Part shown: piece after piece, positions 27,607 to 35,233 of the stretch
How the letters are laid out: every line of letters begins with the position of its first letter
Position numbering within the stretch: the stretch's first letter is position 1
DNA from: DASUGC01 sp035606665
GTDB taxonomy: Bacteria; Acidobacteriota; Vicinamibacteria; Vicinamibacterales; SCN-69-37
DNA: 64,000 nt
Direction of reading: 5' to 3'
Assembly: GCA_035606665.1 (NCBI GenBank)
Contig: DATNEY010000057.1
Location: 1-64,000 of the forward strand
Position numbers and translations under genes: made by a program
The notes under the pieces: model-generated
Databases searched by the model: none
What the model was told of the DNA's origin: nothing
Seen by the model: the letters and a program-made list of their open reading frames with translations, nothing else

Positions 27607-27649
27607 TTGGCGTCGTCAGTGTCATTGGCGTCGTTGGCGTCGTTGGTCG
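27607..27649. repeat. Nonamer tandem array forming a C-terminal tail and stop
   Basis: Units TTGGCGTCG, TCAGTGTCA, TTGGCGTCG, TTGGCGTCG, TTGGTCG. Read on the minus strand it encodes the final QRRQRRQ and the stop codon of the YpdA-like gene, so the array sets the end of that protein. Confidence 0.85.
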
Positions 27650-28626
27650 ATCTCTCTGATCACGACCTCGCCGTGGAAGCGGCCGTTCTCGATGAAGATC
27701 TTTCCGCTCTGCTTGCCGGCGACGTACGCGCCGATGACATAGAGGCCCGGCACCGTCGTCTCGAACGTCTGTTCGTCGTGAATCGGCGCGCCGGTCTCGG
27801 GATCCATGGCGGCGCCGGCACTGCGCATCAGCACCGGATCCGATTTGAACCCGGTGAGGAGAAACACGGCATCCGCCCGTTCACGGAGCACGCCACCTGG
27901 CCCGTCGAGCCCGACATCTGTCGGCGTAATGTCGGTGACACGTGTCTCGAACATCGCGCGGATCGATCCCTCCTTGATGCGATTCTCGATGTCGGGTTTG
28001 ACCCAGTACTTGATGTTGTCACCGAGCGCGGGACCCCGATGGACGATGAGCACCTGGACGCCCGCCCGGTAGAGCTCCAGCGCAGCCTCCGCCGCCGAGT
28101 TCTTGCCGCCGACGATCACGACGCGGCGGCGATAGTGGGAGTGAGGCTCCCTGAAGTAGTGCGAGACGTGCGGCCGGTCCTCGCCGGGGATGCCGAGGCG
28201 ATTTGGAATGTCGTAGGCGCCGGCCGCCAGCACGACAGCGGCGGCCGTTCGAGTCACCGCCGGGCCGTCCGACGGCTGCGAGGTCACTGAGAACCGCCCC
28301 TCACTCGCCCGTTCGAGCGCGGTGACCGGCTCGAACAGGCGCACGTCGAGCGCGAACGTGTCCGTCACGCGGCGGTAGTAACGGAGTGATTCCTGGCGCG
28401 TCGGCTTGTCGTGCGGACTCACGAACGGCAGGCCGCCGATCTCCATGAGCTCGGGCGTCGTAAAGAACACCATGTCATCCGGATAGTGCAGCAGCGAATT
28501 CACGAGCGCGGCTTTTTCGAGGACGACGTACCGGAGCCCCCGCTGCTTGGCCGCGATCGCGGCGGCCAGACCTGCGGGACCGGCGCCAATGATTAGAACG
28601 TCGAGAACGTCGAGAGATTCGGACAT
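27622..28626 (-). CDS. YpdA-like FAD/NADPH disulfide reductase (putative bacillithiol disulfide reductase family)
   Basis: Flavoprotein of 334 residues. The FAD motif GAGPAG is at residues 14-19, followed by the diagnostic YpdA block VLEKAALVNSLLHYPDDMVFFTTPELMEIGGLPFVSPHDKPTRQESLRYYR; the NADPH motif is VIVGGKNSAAEAALEL. In YpdA of Bacillota the family reduces bacillithiol disulfide and has a conserved Cys in GGGPCG; here that position is Ala18, so the mechanism or substrate may differ. There is no thioredoxin-reductase CxxC. The C-terminal tail QRRQRRQ comes from a nonamer repeat. Gene lies 25 bases downstream of the start of nothing else on its strand; its upstream neighbour encodes a secreted protein. 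Confidence 0.85.
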   Translation of the reverse strand: MSESLDVLDVLIIGAGPAGLAAAIAAKQRGLRYVVLEKAALVNSLLHYPDDMVFFTTPELMEIGGLPFVSPHDKPTRQESLRYYRRVTDTFALDVRLFEPVTALERASEGRFSVTSQPSDGPAVTRTAAAVVLAAGAYDIPNRLGIPGEDRPHVSHYFREPHSHYRRRVVIVGGKNSAAEAALELYRAGVQVLIVHRGPALGDNIKYWVKPDIENRIKEGSIRAMFETRVTDITPTDVGLDGPGGVLRERADAVFLLTGFKSDPVLMRSAGAAMDPETGAPIHDEQTFETTVPGLYVIGAYVAGKQSGKIFIENGRFHGEVVIREIDQRRQRRQ

Positions 28627-28651
28627 GACTGATGTGGGCGACGCCCGCCGG

Positions 28652-29296
28652 TCAGCGGGGCGTGAACTCGAGCCTGAGATTGCTCACCAGCGCGATCGGC
28701 TTGTTGGGATTGTCGAAGGTACCGCGACCGCCGGCGCGCCACTCCTCGAGGCGCGCGGCAACGATCCCCACGCTGGCGATTCCTGAAGGAATCTCGATAC
28801 TGACCGCCTGCGCCTGGCCTGGCGCCACGATCCGGGGCGCGCTCCCCCGCCCGGGTCCGGCGATCCGATCGAACAAGTCGCCGACCGTGCGGTATTCGCG
28901 GCTCACGGCGGCGCGCTCGATGACCTCGCCGGTCGGCCTGATCACCGCCACGACAGCGGTGTGCCGGACAAATGCTTGTGACAGATCGGTGCCGGCGGGC
29001 GGGACGGTGAACCGGTTGTGGAGGTCGAAGAGGAGCGTGGCCACACCGGTCCGCGGCGGAATAACGATCGAGACGCTCTCGCGCGGCGTGGACGCGATGA
29101 TGACGTCACAGAACCGCCGCCGCGACTTCACCCCCATGCCCAGATCGGATGCACAGGCCGCATTCGTGAGCGCGCGCGTTACGGTGCCGCCTCGGCCCGA
29201 TCGCTGTGCCGATGCCGCCCCGGCCGTTCCCGCCAGGAGGCAGCCCGCCGCAACTGCCATGACGGCGGCCGACGCGACGCCTCTAGCGCCGATCAC
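28652..29296 (-). CDS. Putative secreted protein of unknown function
   Basis: Unrecognised 214-residue protein. The GTG at 29296 overlaps the 3' end of folE by 14 bases and starts a signal-like segment (AAVMAVAAGCLLAGTAGAASAQ); an ATG at 29260 is an alternative. The mature part is mostly beta-strand in character (FCDVIIASTPRESVSIVIPPRTGVATLLFDLHNRFTV, HTAVVAVIRPTGEVIERAAVSREYRTVGDLFDRI, SVSIEIPSGIASVGIVAARLEEWRAGG), suggesting an immunoglobulin-like envelope domain. It contains two Cys that could form a disulfide. Overlap with folE suggests co-transcription, not shared function. Confidence 0.6.
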   Translation of the reverse strand: MIGARGVASAAVMAVAAGCLLAGTAGAASAQRSGRGGTVTRALTNAACASDLGMGVKSRRRFCDVIIASTPRESVSIVIPPRTGVATLLFDLHNRFTVPPAGTDLSQAFVRHTAVVAVIRPTGEVIERAAVSREYRTVGDLFDRIAGPGRGSAPRIVAPGQAQAVSIEIPSGIASVGIVAARLEEWRAGGRGTFDNPNKPIALVSNLRLEFTPR

Positions 29297-29888
29297 GGTC
29301 GCCTTTCTCGCGCTCCTGCCACGGCGACGGGTGGCCGGGGCCGCCACGATGAATGAGCTCCAGGAACTCGGCCCGCGTCCGCGGATCCCGATGGAAGACA
29401 CCACGCATCGCGCTCGTCACCGTGACGGAGTTCTGCTTCTCGACGCCGCGCATCGCCATGCACAGGTGCGTCGCCTCGATGACCACCGCCACGCCCAGCG
29501 GATGCAGTTTCGCCTCGAGCGTCTCGGCAACCTGGGTGGTCAGCCGCTCCTGCACCTGCAGCCGGCGGGCAAAGACATCGACGATGCGTGGGATCTTGCT
29601 CAGGCCGATCACGCGGCCGTCCGGAATGTAAGCCACGTGGCACTTGCCGAAGAACGGCAGCAGGTGATGCTCGCAGAGGCTGTACATATCGATGTCGCGC
29701 ACGATCACCATCTCGTTGTACTCGACGGTGAACAACGCGCCGTTGACGATGTCATCGACGTTGGCGCGATAACCGCTCGTGAGAAAGCCGAGAGACTTCT
29801 CAACCCGGCGCGGGGTCTCGACGAGCCCCTCGCGTTCCGGATCCTCGCCGAGCGCCGCCAACAGCTTGCGGACGAGTTCCTGCATCAC
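29283..29888 (-). CDS. folE: GTP cyclohydrolase I
   Basis: Converts GTP to 7,8-dihydroneopterin triphosphate, the first step of tetrahydrofolate synthesis. The 201-residue protein has DPEREGLVETPRRVEKSLGFLTSGY near the N-terminus, the zinc ligands in YSLCEHHLLPFFGKCHVAYIP and HLCMAMRGVEK, and IGLSKIPRIVDVFARRLQVQERLT in between. Normal length with a short extra charged C-terminus (WQEREKGDRDRR). The ATG ATG start at 29888 has no close upstream gene; the palindromic heptamer region separates it from hbd. Confidence 0.96.
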   Translation of the reverse strand: MMQELVRKLLAALGEDPEREGLVETPRRVEKSLGFLTSGYRANVDDIVNGALFTVEYNEMVIVRDIDMYSLCEHHLLPFFGKCHVAYIPDGRVIGLSKIPRIVDVFARRLQVQERLTTQVAETLEAKLHPLGVAVVIEATHLCMAMRGVEKQNSVTVTSAMRGVFHRDPRTRAEFLELIHRGGPGHPSPWQEREKGDRDRR

Positions 29889-29902
29889 TGAATCTTAATT
29901 AA

Positions 29903-29983
29903 GTTCGAAGCTCAAAGTTCGAAGTTCAAAAGGCAGCGGACCTCGAGGGTGGCTTTTCGAACTTCGCACTTCGCACTTCGAAC
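29903..29983. repeat. Inverted pair of heptamer arrays between hbd and folE
   Basis: Left array 29903-29930: GTTCGAA, GCTCAAA, GTTCGAA, GTTCAAA. Right array 29956-29983: TTCGAAC, TTCGCAC, TTCGCAC, TTCGAAC. The right unit is the reverse complement of the left unit, so the pair can fold into a long imperfect hairpin with a 25-base loop. The right array abuts the stop codon of hbd. Confidence 0.85.
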
Positions 29984-30832
29984 TCAGTATTTGTAAAACC
30001 CCTCACCCGACTTCCGGCCCAGCTTGCCGGCCAGCACCATGCGCTTCAAGAGCGGCGGCGCGGCGAACATCGGCTCCTTGTACTCGTCGAACATGATGTT
30101 CGCGATGTAGTAGGTCGTGTCGAGCCCGACAAAATCGAGGAGCGTGAGCGGCCCCATCGGGTGGCCGCAGCCGAGTTTCATGCCGTTGTCGATGTCCTCG
30201 ATCGTACCGAGCCCGCGCTCGTAACACCGAATCGCGTCGAGCAGGTACGGCACGAGCAGACGATTGACGATGAAGCCGGGCTTGTCCGGCGCCGTGATCG
30301 GTTCCTTCCCGATCGCGCGCGAGTAGTCCATGAGCGCCGCGTGGGTCGCGTCGGACGTGGAGAGTCCACGCACCACCTCGACAAGCTTCATCAGCGGCAC
30401 GGGATTGAAAAAATGCAGCCCGCCGAACCGGTCCGGCCGCTTCGTCTTGGCGGCAAGCTCGGTGACGCAAAGAGACGACGTGTTCGACGTGAAGATCGCG
30501 TGATCGCCGACGACCTTGTCCAGCGCTTGGTACGCCGCCGTCTTCTCGTCGAGATTCTCGATGATGGCTTCGATGATCAGGTCGCAGTCGCCCATCGCCT
30601 CGAAGTCCGTGACGCCCATGAGGTTGCCCCACGTCTTGTCGCGGGCTTCCGCCGTCATCTTCCCTTTCTCGACCCCGCCATCCAGGAACTTGCGCATGCG
30701 GCTCAGGCCCTTGTCGAGCGCACCCTGATTCACCTCGCGCACGATGGTCCGGAAACCCGCGGCCGCCGACACCTGCGCGATGCCCGAGCCCATCAATCCG
30801 CAGCCAATCACTCCGACAGTCTTGATGCTCAT
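29984..30832 (-). CDS. 3-hydroxybutyryl-CoA dehydrogenase
   Basis: NAD(P)-dependent oxidoreductase interconverting acetoacetyl-CoA and 3-hydroxybutyryl-CoA. The 282-residue length is typical. The Rossmann motif is GVIGCGLMGSGIAQ at residues 7-20; the catalytic region is NTSSLCVTELA...GLHFFNPVPLMKLVEVV (His-Glu dyad region), and the C-terminal domain carries PGFIVNRLLVPYLLDAI and GCGHPMGPLTLLDFVGLD. The ATG at 30832 follows the thiolase stop by two bases, so thiolase and dehydrogenase form an operon acting in sequence on acetoacetyl-CoA, for butyrate-type, PHB or fatty-acid metabolism. Confidence 0.93.
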   Translation of the reverse strand: MSIKTVGVIGCGLMGSGIAQVSAAAGFRTIVREVNQGALDKGLSRMRKFLDGGVEKGKMTAEARDKTWGNLMGVTDFEAMGDCDLIIEAIIENLDEKTAAYQALDKVVGDHAIFTSNTSSLCVTELAAKTKRPDRFGGLHFFNPVPLMKLVEVVRGLSTSDATHAALMDYSRAIGKEPITAPDKPGFIVNRLLVPYLLDAIRCYERGLGTIEDIDNGMKLGCGHPMGPLTLLDFVGLDTTYYIANIMFDEYKEPMFAAPPLLKRMVLAGKLGRKSGEGFYKY

Positions 30833-30834
30833 CT

Positions 30835-32016
30835 CTAAACTCTCTCGATAATTGCAGCGATGCCTTGACCGCCGCCGATGCAGGCAGTGGCGAGCCCGTA
30901 CTGCTGCCCACGGCGGCGCAGCTCGTGCGTCAGCGTGAGAATCAGGCGCGTGCCGGTCATCCCCAGCGGATGTCCCAGCGCGATCGCGCCACCATTCACG
31001 TTCGTCTTGTTCCGGTCGAGACCGAGTTCCTTCTCCACCGCCAGGTACTGCCCGGCGAACGCTTCGTTGACTTCGATCAGGTCCATCTGATCGAGCCTCA
31101 GACCCGCCATCTCGAGCACCTTCCTCGTCGCCGGCGCCGGCCCCATACCCATGAACGACGGATCGACACCGACTGACGCCCACGCCACGAGTTTCGCGAC
31201 AGGCGCCAGGCCCCGCGATTTCGCCGCATCGGCCGACGCCAACAGGATCGCCGCGCCTCCATCCACGATGCCGCTGGCGTTACCCGCCGTCACGGTCCCG
31301 TCCTTCGAGAACGCCGCCGGCAGCTTGGCCAGCCCCTCCATCGTCGTATCGGGCCGCAGGTGATCGTCGCGGTCGACGACGGTGACACCTTTGCGGGTCT
31401 TGATCTCAACGGGTACGACCTCATCGCTGAACTTGCCCTCGGCCCAGGCCTTTGCCGCGGCCTGCTGGCTCCGGATGGCGTAGGCATCCTGCTCCTGGCG
31501 TGAAATGCCGTACTTGCCGGCGCACTTCTCCGCCGTCTGCGCCATGAAGAGACCGCAGTACGGATCGAGCAGCGCCTCGTAGAGATAATCCTCGAGCTTG
31601 CCTTGATTGAGCCTGAGCCCCGAGCGCAGGCCGCGAATCACGTGCGGGGCCTGACTCATGTTCTCGATGCCGCCCGACAGCACGATGCCGGCCTCGCCGA
31701 GACGGATCATCTGCGCGCCACTCACGGCGGCCTGGATACCGGATCCGCACAGGCGATTGACCGTCAGCGCCGGCACTTCGTTCGGGACACCGGCCTTGAG
31801 CGCGACGTGCCGCGCGCCGTAGATCGCGTCGCTGCTGGTCTGGAGGACGTTGCCAAATACCGCGTGATCCACCCACTCGGGCTTCATACCGGTCTTCGCA
31901 AATGCCGCCCGCGAGGCAATCGCGCCCAGCTCGAGCGCCGAGACGTCCTTGAGCGCGCCGGTGTACTCCGTCATCGGAGTCCGTGCGCCGCCGAGAATGA
32001 AGACTTCGTTGTTCAT
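30835..32016 (-). CDS. Acetyl-CoA C-acetyltransferase (thiolase)
   Basis: Condenses two acetyl-CoA to acetoacetyl-CoA, or the reverse. The 393-residue protein has the acyl-accepting Cys in VNRLCGSGIQA near residue 89, NEAFAGQYLAVE, GGAIALGHPLGMTGTR with the catalytic His, and the second Cys in TACIGGGQG. Length and motifs are complete. It directly precedes the 3-hydroxybutyryl-CoA dehydrogenase and follows the IPMDH-family gene on the same strand. A second thiolase lies at 34-35 kb, so one may serve synthesis and the other beta-oxidation; the sequence alone does not decide. Confidence 0.93.
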   Translation of the reverse strand: MNNEVFILGGARTPMTEYTGALKDVSALELGAIASRAAFAKTGMKPEWVDHAVFGNVLQTSSDAIYGARHVALKAGVPNEVPALTVNRLCGSGIQAAVSGAQMIRLGEAGIVLSGGIENMSQAPHVIRGLRSGLRLNQGKLEDYLYEALLDPYCGLFMAQTAEKCAGKYGISRQEQDAYAIRSQQAAAKAWAEGKFSDEVVPVEIKTRKGVTVVDRDDHLRPDTTMEGLAKLPAAFSKDGTVTAGNASGIVDGGAAILLASADAAKSRGLAPVAKLVAWASVGVDPSFMGMGPAPATRKVLEMAGLRLDQMDLIEVNEAFAGQYLAVEKELGLDRNKTNVNGGAIALGHPLGMTGTRLILTLTHELRRRGQQYGLATACIGGGQGIAAIIERV

Positions 32017-32048
32017 CCGATCAATCCTTCAATCGGTCAATTCTTCCG
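32017..32048. repeat. Degenerate octamer array, NNNNTCAA type
   Basis: Units CCGATCAA, TCCTTCAA, TCGGTCAA, TTCTTCCG between the thiolase start and the stop of the IPMDH-family gene. The third unit supplies that gene's stop codon. Weaker than the other arrays. Confidence 0.5.
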
Positions 32049-33089
32049 AATGTACCCAGCAATCCAATCCCCGGTTTCCTTCGTGCCGAGCGAGCCGCCG
32101 ACGTCTTTCGTCACCTCACTGGCGGCGACCGCGGCCGACACCGCGGCTTCGATCTTCGCGGCCTCGTCACGCCAGCCGATGGTCTCCAACATCAGTGCCG
32201 AGGAGAGAATCGCGCCGATCGGATTCGCGACGTTCCGTCCCGCGTACTTTGGCGCGGACCCGTGCACGGGCTCGAAGAGCGATGTCCGTCCCGGGTGGAT
32301 GTTGCCGGACGCCGCCATGCCGAGGCCGCCCTGGAGCGCGCCCCCGAGATCCGTGATGATGTCGCCGAACAGGTTGTTCGTAACGATGACCTGGAACTGC
32401 GACGGGTCCTTGATCATCGACATCGCCAGCGCGTCAATGTACATGTGCGACGCCTCAATCGACGGGTATTCCGCCGAGACCTCCCTGAACACACGCTGCC
32501 AGAGCGCATGGCCGTGCGACATCGCGTTGCTCTTGTCGGCCATGCAGACCTGGGCTCGCCCGGCCGCGACGGCGTGCTCGAACGCGGCCACGATGATCCG
32601 GCGCACGCCCTTATAGGTGTTGATCTCTTCCTGGACGGCAATCTCGTCCGTCGTGCCCGCCTTGAAGCGGCCGCCGACGCCGACGTACACGCCCTCGGTG
32701 TTCTCGCGGAACACGACGAAGTTGACGTCTTTCACGCCGCGCCCCTTGAGGGGGCACAGGTGATCGGCGAGCAGCCGGACAGGTCGGTAGTTCACGTACA
32801 AGTCCAGCTCGAATCTGGTGCCGAGGAGGATGTCCCGGGCGTGCCGCATGTCGGGAATGCGGGGATCGCCAAGCGCGCCGACGAGAATCGCGTCGAAATC
32901 ATCCCGCAGCATGTCGTAGCCGTTCGGCGGAATGGTGATGCCCGTCTCGAGGTAATAGTCCGCTCCCCACGGCAGCATCTCGAGCGTGAGGGCCTTGCCG
33001 GTGGCGTCGGAGACGGCGTTGAGGGCTTTGACGGCTTCGGTGGTGACGTCCTTGCCGATACCATCACCGGGAATCACTGCGATACGCAC
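32037..33089 (-). CDS. Isocitrate/isopropylmalate dehydrogenase family protein
   Basis: NAD(P)-dependent, Mg-dependent beta-hydroxyacid oxidative decarboxylase of 350 residues. It starts IAVIPGDGIGKDV, has the arginine motif GTRFELDLYVNYRPVRL, RENTEGVYVGVGGRFK, the Lys-bearing MADKSNAM, and the metal-binding and signature segment VTNNLFGDIITDLGGALQGGLGMAASGNIHPG plus EPVHGSAPKYAGRNVANPIG. Family members include LeuB, tartrate/D-malate and homoisocitrate dehydrogenases. I cannot assign the substrate firmly; a LeuB-like role is likeliest, but no leuA/C/D are in the window. Upstream of the thiolase-HBD pair on the same strand. Confidence 0.85.
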   Translation of the reverse strand: MRIAVIPGDGIGKDVTTEAVKALNAVSDATGKALTLEMLPWGADYYLETGITIPPNGYDMLRDDFDAILVGALGDPRIPDMRHARDILLGTRFELDLYVNYRPVRLLADHLCPLKGRGVKDVNFVVFRENTEGVYVGVGGRFKAGTTDEIAVQEEINTYKGVRRIIVAAFEHAVAAGRAQVCMADKSNAMSHGHALWQRVFREVSAEYPSIEASHMYIDALAMSMIKDPSQFQVIVTNNLFGDIITDLGGALQGGLGMAASGNIHPGRTSLFEPVHGSAPKYAGRNVANPIGAILSSALMLETIGWRDEAAKIEAAVSAAVAASEVTKDVGGSLGTKETGDWIAGYIRKN

Positions 33090-33117
33090 AATTTACCGAT
33101 GATAATCGGAACGACTC

Positions 33118-33912
33118 ATGCCGCGCTATCCGAGCCGGATCGTCTGTCTCACTGAGGAGACCACAGAAACGCTCTACCTCCTCGGTGCAGGAGATCGTGT
33201 GGTGGGCGTCTCCGGCTATACCGTTCGGCCGCCAGAAGCTCGCGAAAAGCCGAAGGTCTCGGCGTTCATCAACGCGAGATTCGACAAGATTCTCGCGCTC
33301 GAGCCCGATCTCGTGCTCGCGTTTTCAGACCTGCAGGCCGACATCTCCGCCGAGCTCGTCAGGCGAGGCTGCCAGGTCGTGACGTTCAATCAGCGCAGCG
33401 TGGCCGAGATTCTCGTGATGATCCGGATGCTGGGCGGTCTCGTCGGCCTTCAGCCCGAAGCCGAACGCCTGGCGGACGACCTGGAGCGCGGACTCGAGGA
33501 CATTCGGCGGTCGGCGGCGCAGTTTGCTGCACGTCCAAGGACATTCTTCGAAGAATGGGACGACCCGTTGATCTCGGGAATCAGATGGGTCGAGGAACTG
33601 GTTGAGATCGCGGGGGGCGTACCCGTCTTCCCTGAGCTTCGCCGCGCTGGACTGGCCCGGGATCGAATCGTCTCGGCTGACGCGGTCCGCGAGCGCCAGC
33701 CGGAGGTCATTCTTGCGTCATGGTGCGGTAAGAAAGTCCGTCGCGCGACGATTGAGGGCCGGCCAGGATGGTCCAACGTGCCCGCGGTCGCGAATGGGCA
33801 TGTCTACGAGATCAAATCGACCTACATCCTTCAGCCTGGACCAGCGTCACTGACCGAAGGGGTACGCCAGGTGCACGCCGTGCTCAGGCAGGTCACGAGC
33901 GATAGCGAGTGA
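33118..33912 (+). CDS. BtuF/FhuD-type helical-backbone metal receptor, no signal peptide
   Basis: Class III periplasmic-binding-protein fold that in relatives binds cobalamin or iron complexes. The 264-residue protein begins MPRYPSRIVCLTEETTETLYLLGAGDRVVGVSGYT, includes FDKILALEPDLVLAF, the long backbone helix around ILVMIRMLGGLVGLQPEAERLADDLERGLEDI, FFEEWDDPLISGIRWVEELVEIAGG and PEVILASWCGKKV. It lacks a signal peptide or lipobox, and no BtuC/BtuD genes are near, so it may act in the cytosol as a corrinoid sensor or carrier. Its last codons and stop lie inside a dispersed repeat. Confidence 0.75.
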   Translation: MPRYPSRIVCLTEETTETLYLLGAGDRVVGVSGYTVRPPEAREKPKVSAFINARFDKILALEPDLVLAFSDLQADISAELVRRGCQVVTFNQRSVAEILVMIRMLGGLVGLQPEAERLADDLERGLEDIRRSAAQFAARPRTFFEEWDDPLISGIRWVEELVEIAGGVPVFPELRRAGLARDRIVSADAVRERQPEVILASWCGKKVRRATIEGRPGWSNVPAVANGHVYEIKSTYILQPGPASLTEGVRQVHAVLRQVTSDSE

Positions 33913-33999
33913 CCCGAGCGAACGGAGCGGGGCTTTGGGGGCCCCCCGCGAGTGAGCTCGTCGGGGAGCCCGCAGGGGCGAAGCCCCTCGGAATCAAAT
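33904..33999 (+). repeat. Dispersed ~95-base element, copy A
   Basis: GC-rich element with a GAGCGG-GGCTTTGGGGGCCCC core, then GTCGGGGAGC, then a hairpin AGGGGC-GAA-GCCCCT and an AT-rich end. Copy B, in the opposite orientation, is at 39897-39991. This copy spans the gap between two convergent genes and supplies the stop codons of both. Confidence 0.85.
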
Positions 34000-35208
34000 T
34001 GACTCGAACGCCATCGCCATCCCCAGTCCGCCACTGACGCAGAGCGTCGCCAGGCCCAGGCGCGCCTGGCGCCGTTTCATCTCGTGCAACAGGGTCACGA
34101 CGATGCGAGTGCCGGTGCAGCCGATGGGATGACCGAGCGCGATCGCGCCACCATTGACGTTGACGCGGGCAGGGTCAATCGGCAGATCGCGCAGCACGGC
34201 GAGCACCTGCGGGGCAAACGCTTCGTTGATTTCAACGAGGTCGAAGTCCTCGAGCCCGAGTCCCGTCTTCTGCAGCAGCTTCCTCACGGCGGGCACCGGC
34301 CCAATCCCCATCATTCGTGGATCCACGCCGGTCGTCGCCCAGCCGAGGATGCGCGCGAGCGGCGTCTGGCCGCGCTTCGCGGCGCCAGCCTCGCTCGAGA
34401 GGACGACCGCGGCGCCGCCATCCGTCACGCCGGAGGAGCTGCCCGCCGTGATGATTCCTGAGACGCCCTCGACGGGCTCGAAGACGACCGGCAGTTTGCG
34501 GAGGCCTTCGATGGTTGCCCCTGCACGCGGATGTTCGTCGGACGTCAGGTCCACCGGCTTCCCTTTAGCGTCCTTGCCGGGAGCCGGCGTGATCTCCTCG
34601 GTGAACCGGCCCGCGGCGATCGCCGCCTCGGCCTTCTTCTGGCTGGACAACGCGAACGCATCGGATTCGTCGCGGGTGATGCCGTACTGCCGCGCGAGCA
34701 CCTCAGCCGTCTGGCCCATCACGAGTTGCGACAGCGGGCAGAAGAAGCCGTCGCGATACATCGCATCGACGAGCGTGAAGTTGCCCATCTTGTGGCCCCA
34801 GCGCGCGTCCTCGCTGTCCATGAGGTACGGCATCCGGCTCATCGACTCGATGCCGCCTGAGAGCACCACGCTGGACTGGCCAGTCTGGATCGCCTGCGCG
34901 CCGAGGGCGATGGCCTGGAGCCCGGACGCGCAGGCCTGGTTGATCGTCTGAGCCGGCACCGAATCCGGAAGACCCGAGCGGCGGCCCGTCTGCCGCGCTG
35001 GGTTCGGACCGGATCCGGCCTGGCGGCCGTGGCCAATAAGGACCTCGTCGACGGCGTCAGGCGCGACGCCACAGCGCGCGAGTGCGGCTTTCGCCGCGCT
35101 CGCGCCGAGCTCCGCGGGATGTGTGTCGCGAAGAGTGCCGCCGTAGCGGCCGATTGGAGTACGTGCTGCCCCGAGGATGACGACGCCGGTCGCCGCGGTA
35201 GAACTCAT
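33994..35208 (-). CDS. Thiolase family acetyl-CoA acyltransferase
   Basis: Second thiolase, 404 residues. The acyl Cys is in INQACASGLQA near residue 94, then NEAFAPQVLAVL, GGAIALGHPIGCTGTR and LCVSGGLG, so all catalytic residues are present. It differs from the 31 kb thiolase through most of its length, so it is not a recent duplicate. Its stop codon falls in dispersed repeat copy A. It stands alone between convergent BtuF-like protein and an unknown membrane-anchored protein. Role in beta-oxidation or ketone-body metabolism is inferred. Confidence 0.92.
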   Translation of the reverse strand: MSSTAATGVVILGAARTPIGRYGGTLRDTHPAELGASAAKAALARCGVAPDAVDEVLIGHGRQAGSGPNPARQTGRRSGLPDSVPAQTINQACASGLQAIALGAQAIQTGQSSVVLSGGIESMSRMPYLMDSEDARWGHKMGNFTLVDAMYRDGFFCPLSQLVMGQTAEVLARQYGITRDESDAFALSSQKKAEAAIAAGRFTEEITPAPGKDAKGKPVDLTSDEHPRAGATIEGLRKLPVVFEPVEGVSGIITAGSSSGVTDGGAAVVLSSEAGAAKRGQTPLARILGWATTGVDPRMMGIGPVPAVRKLLQKTGLGLEDFDLVEINEAFAPQVLAVLRDLPIDPARVNVNGGAIALGHPIGCTGTRIVVTLLHEMKRRQARLGLATLCVSGGLGMAMAFESI

Positions 35209-35233
35209 GCGGCGATCATAGCCGCTCTACTTC

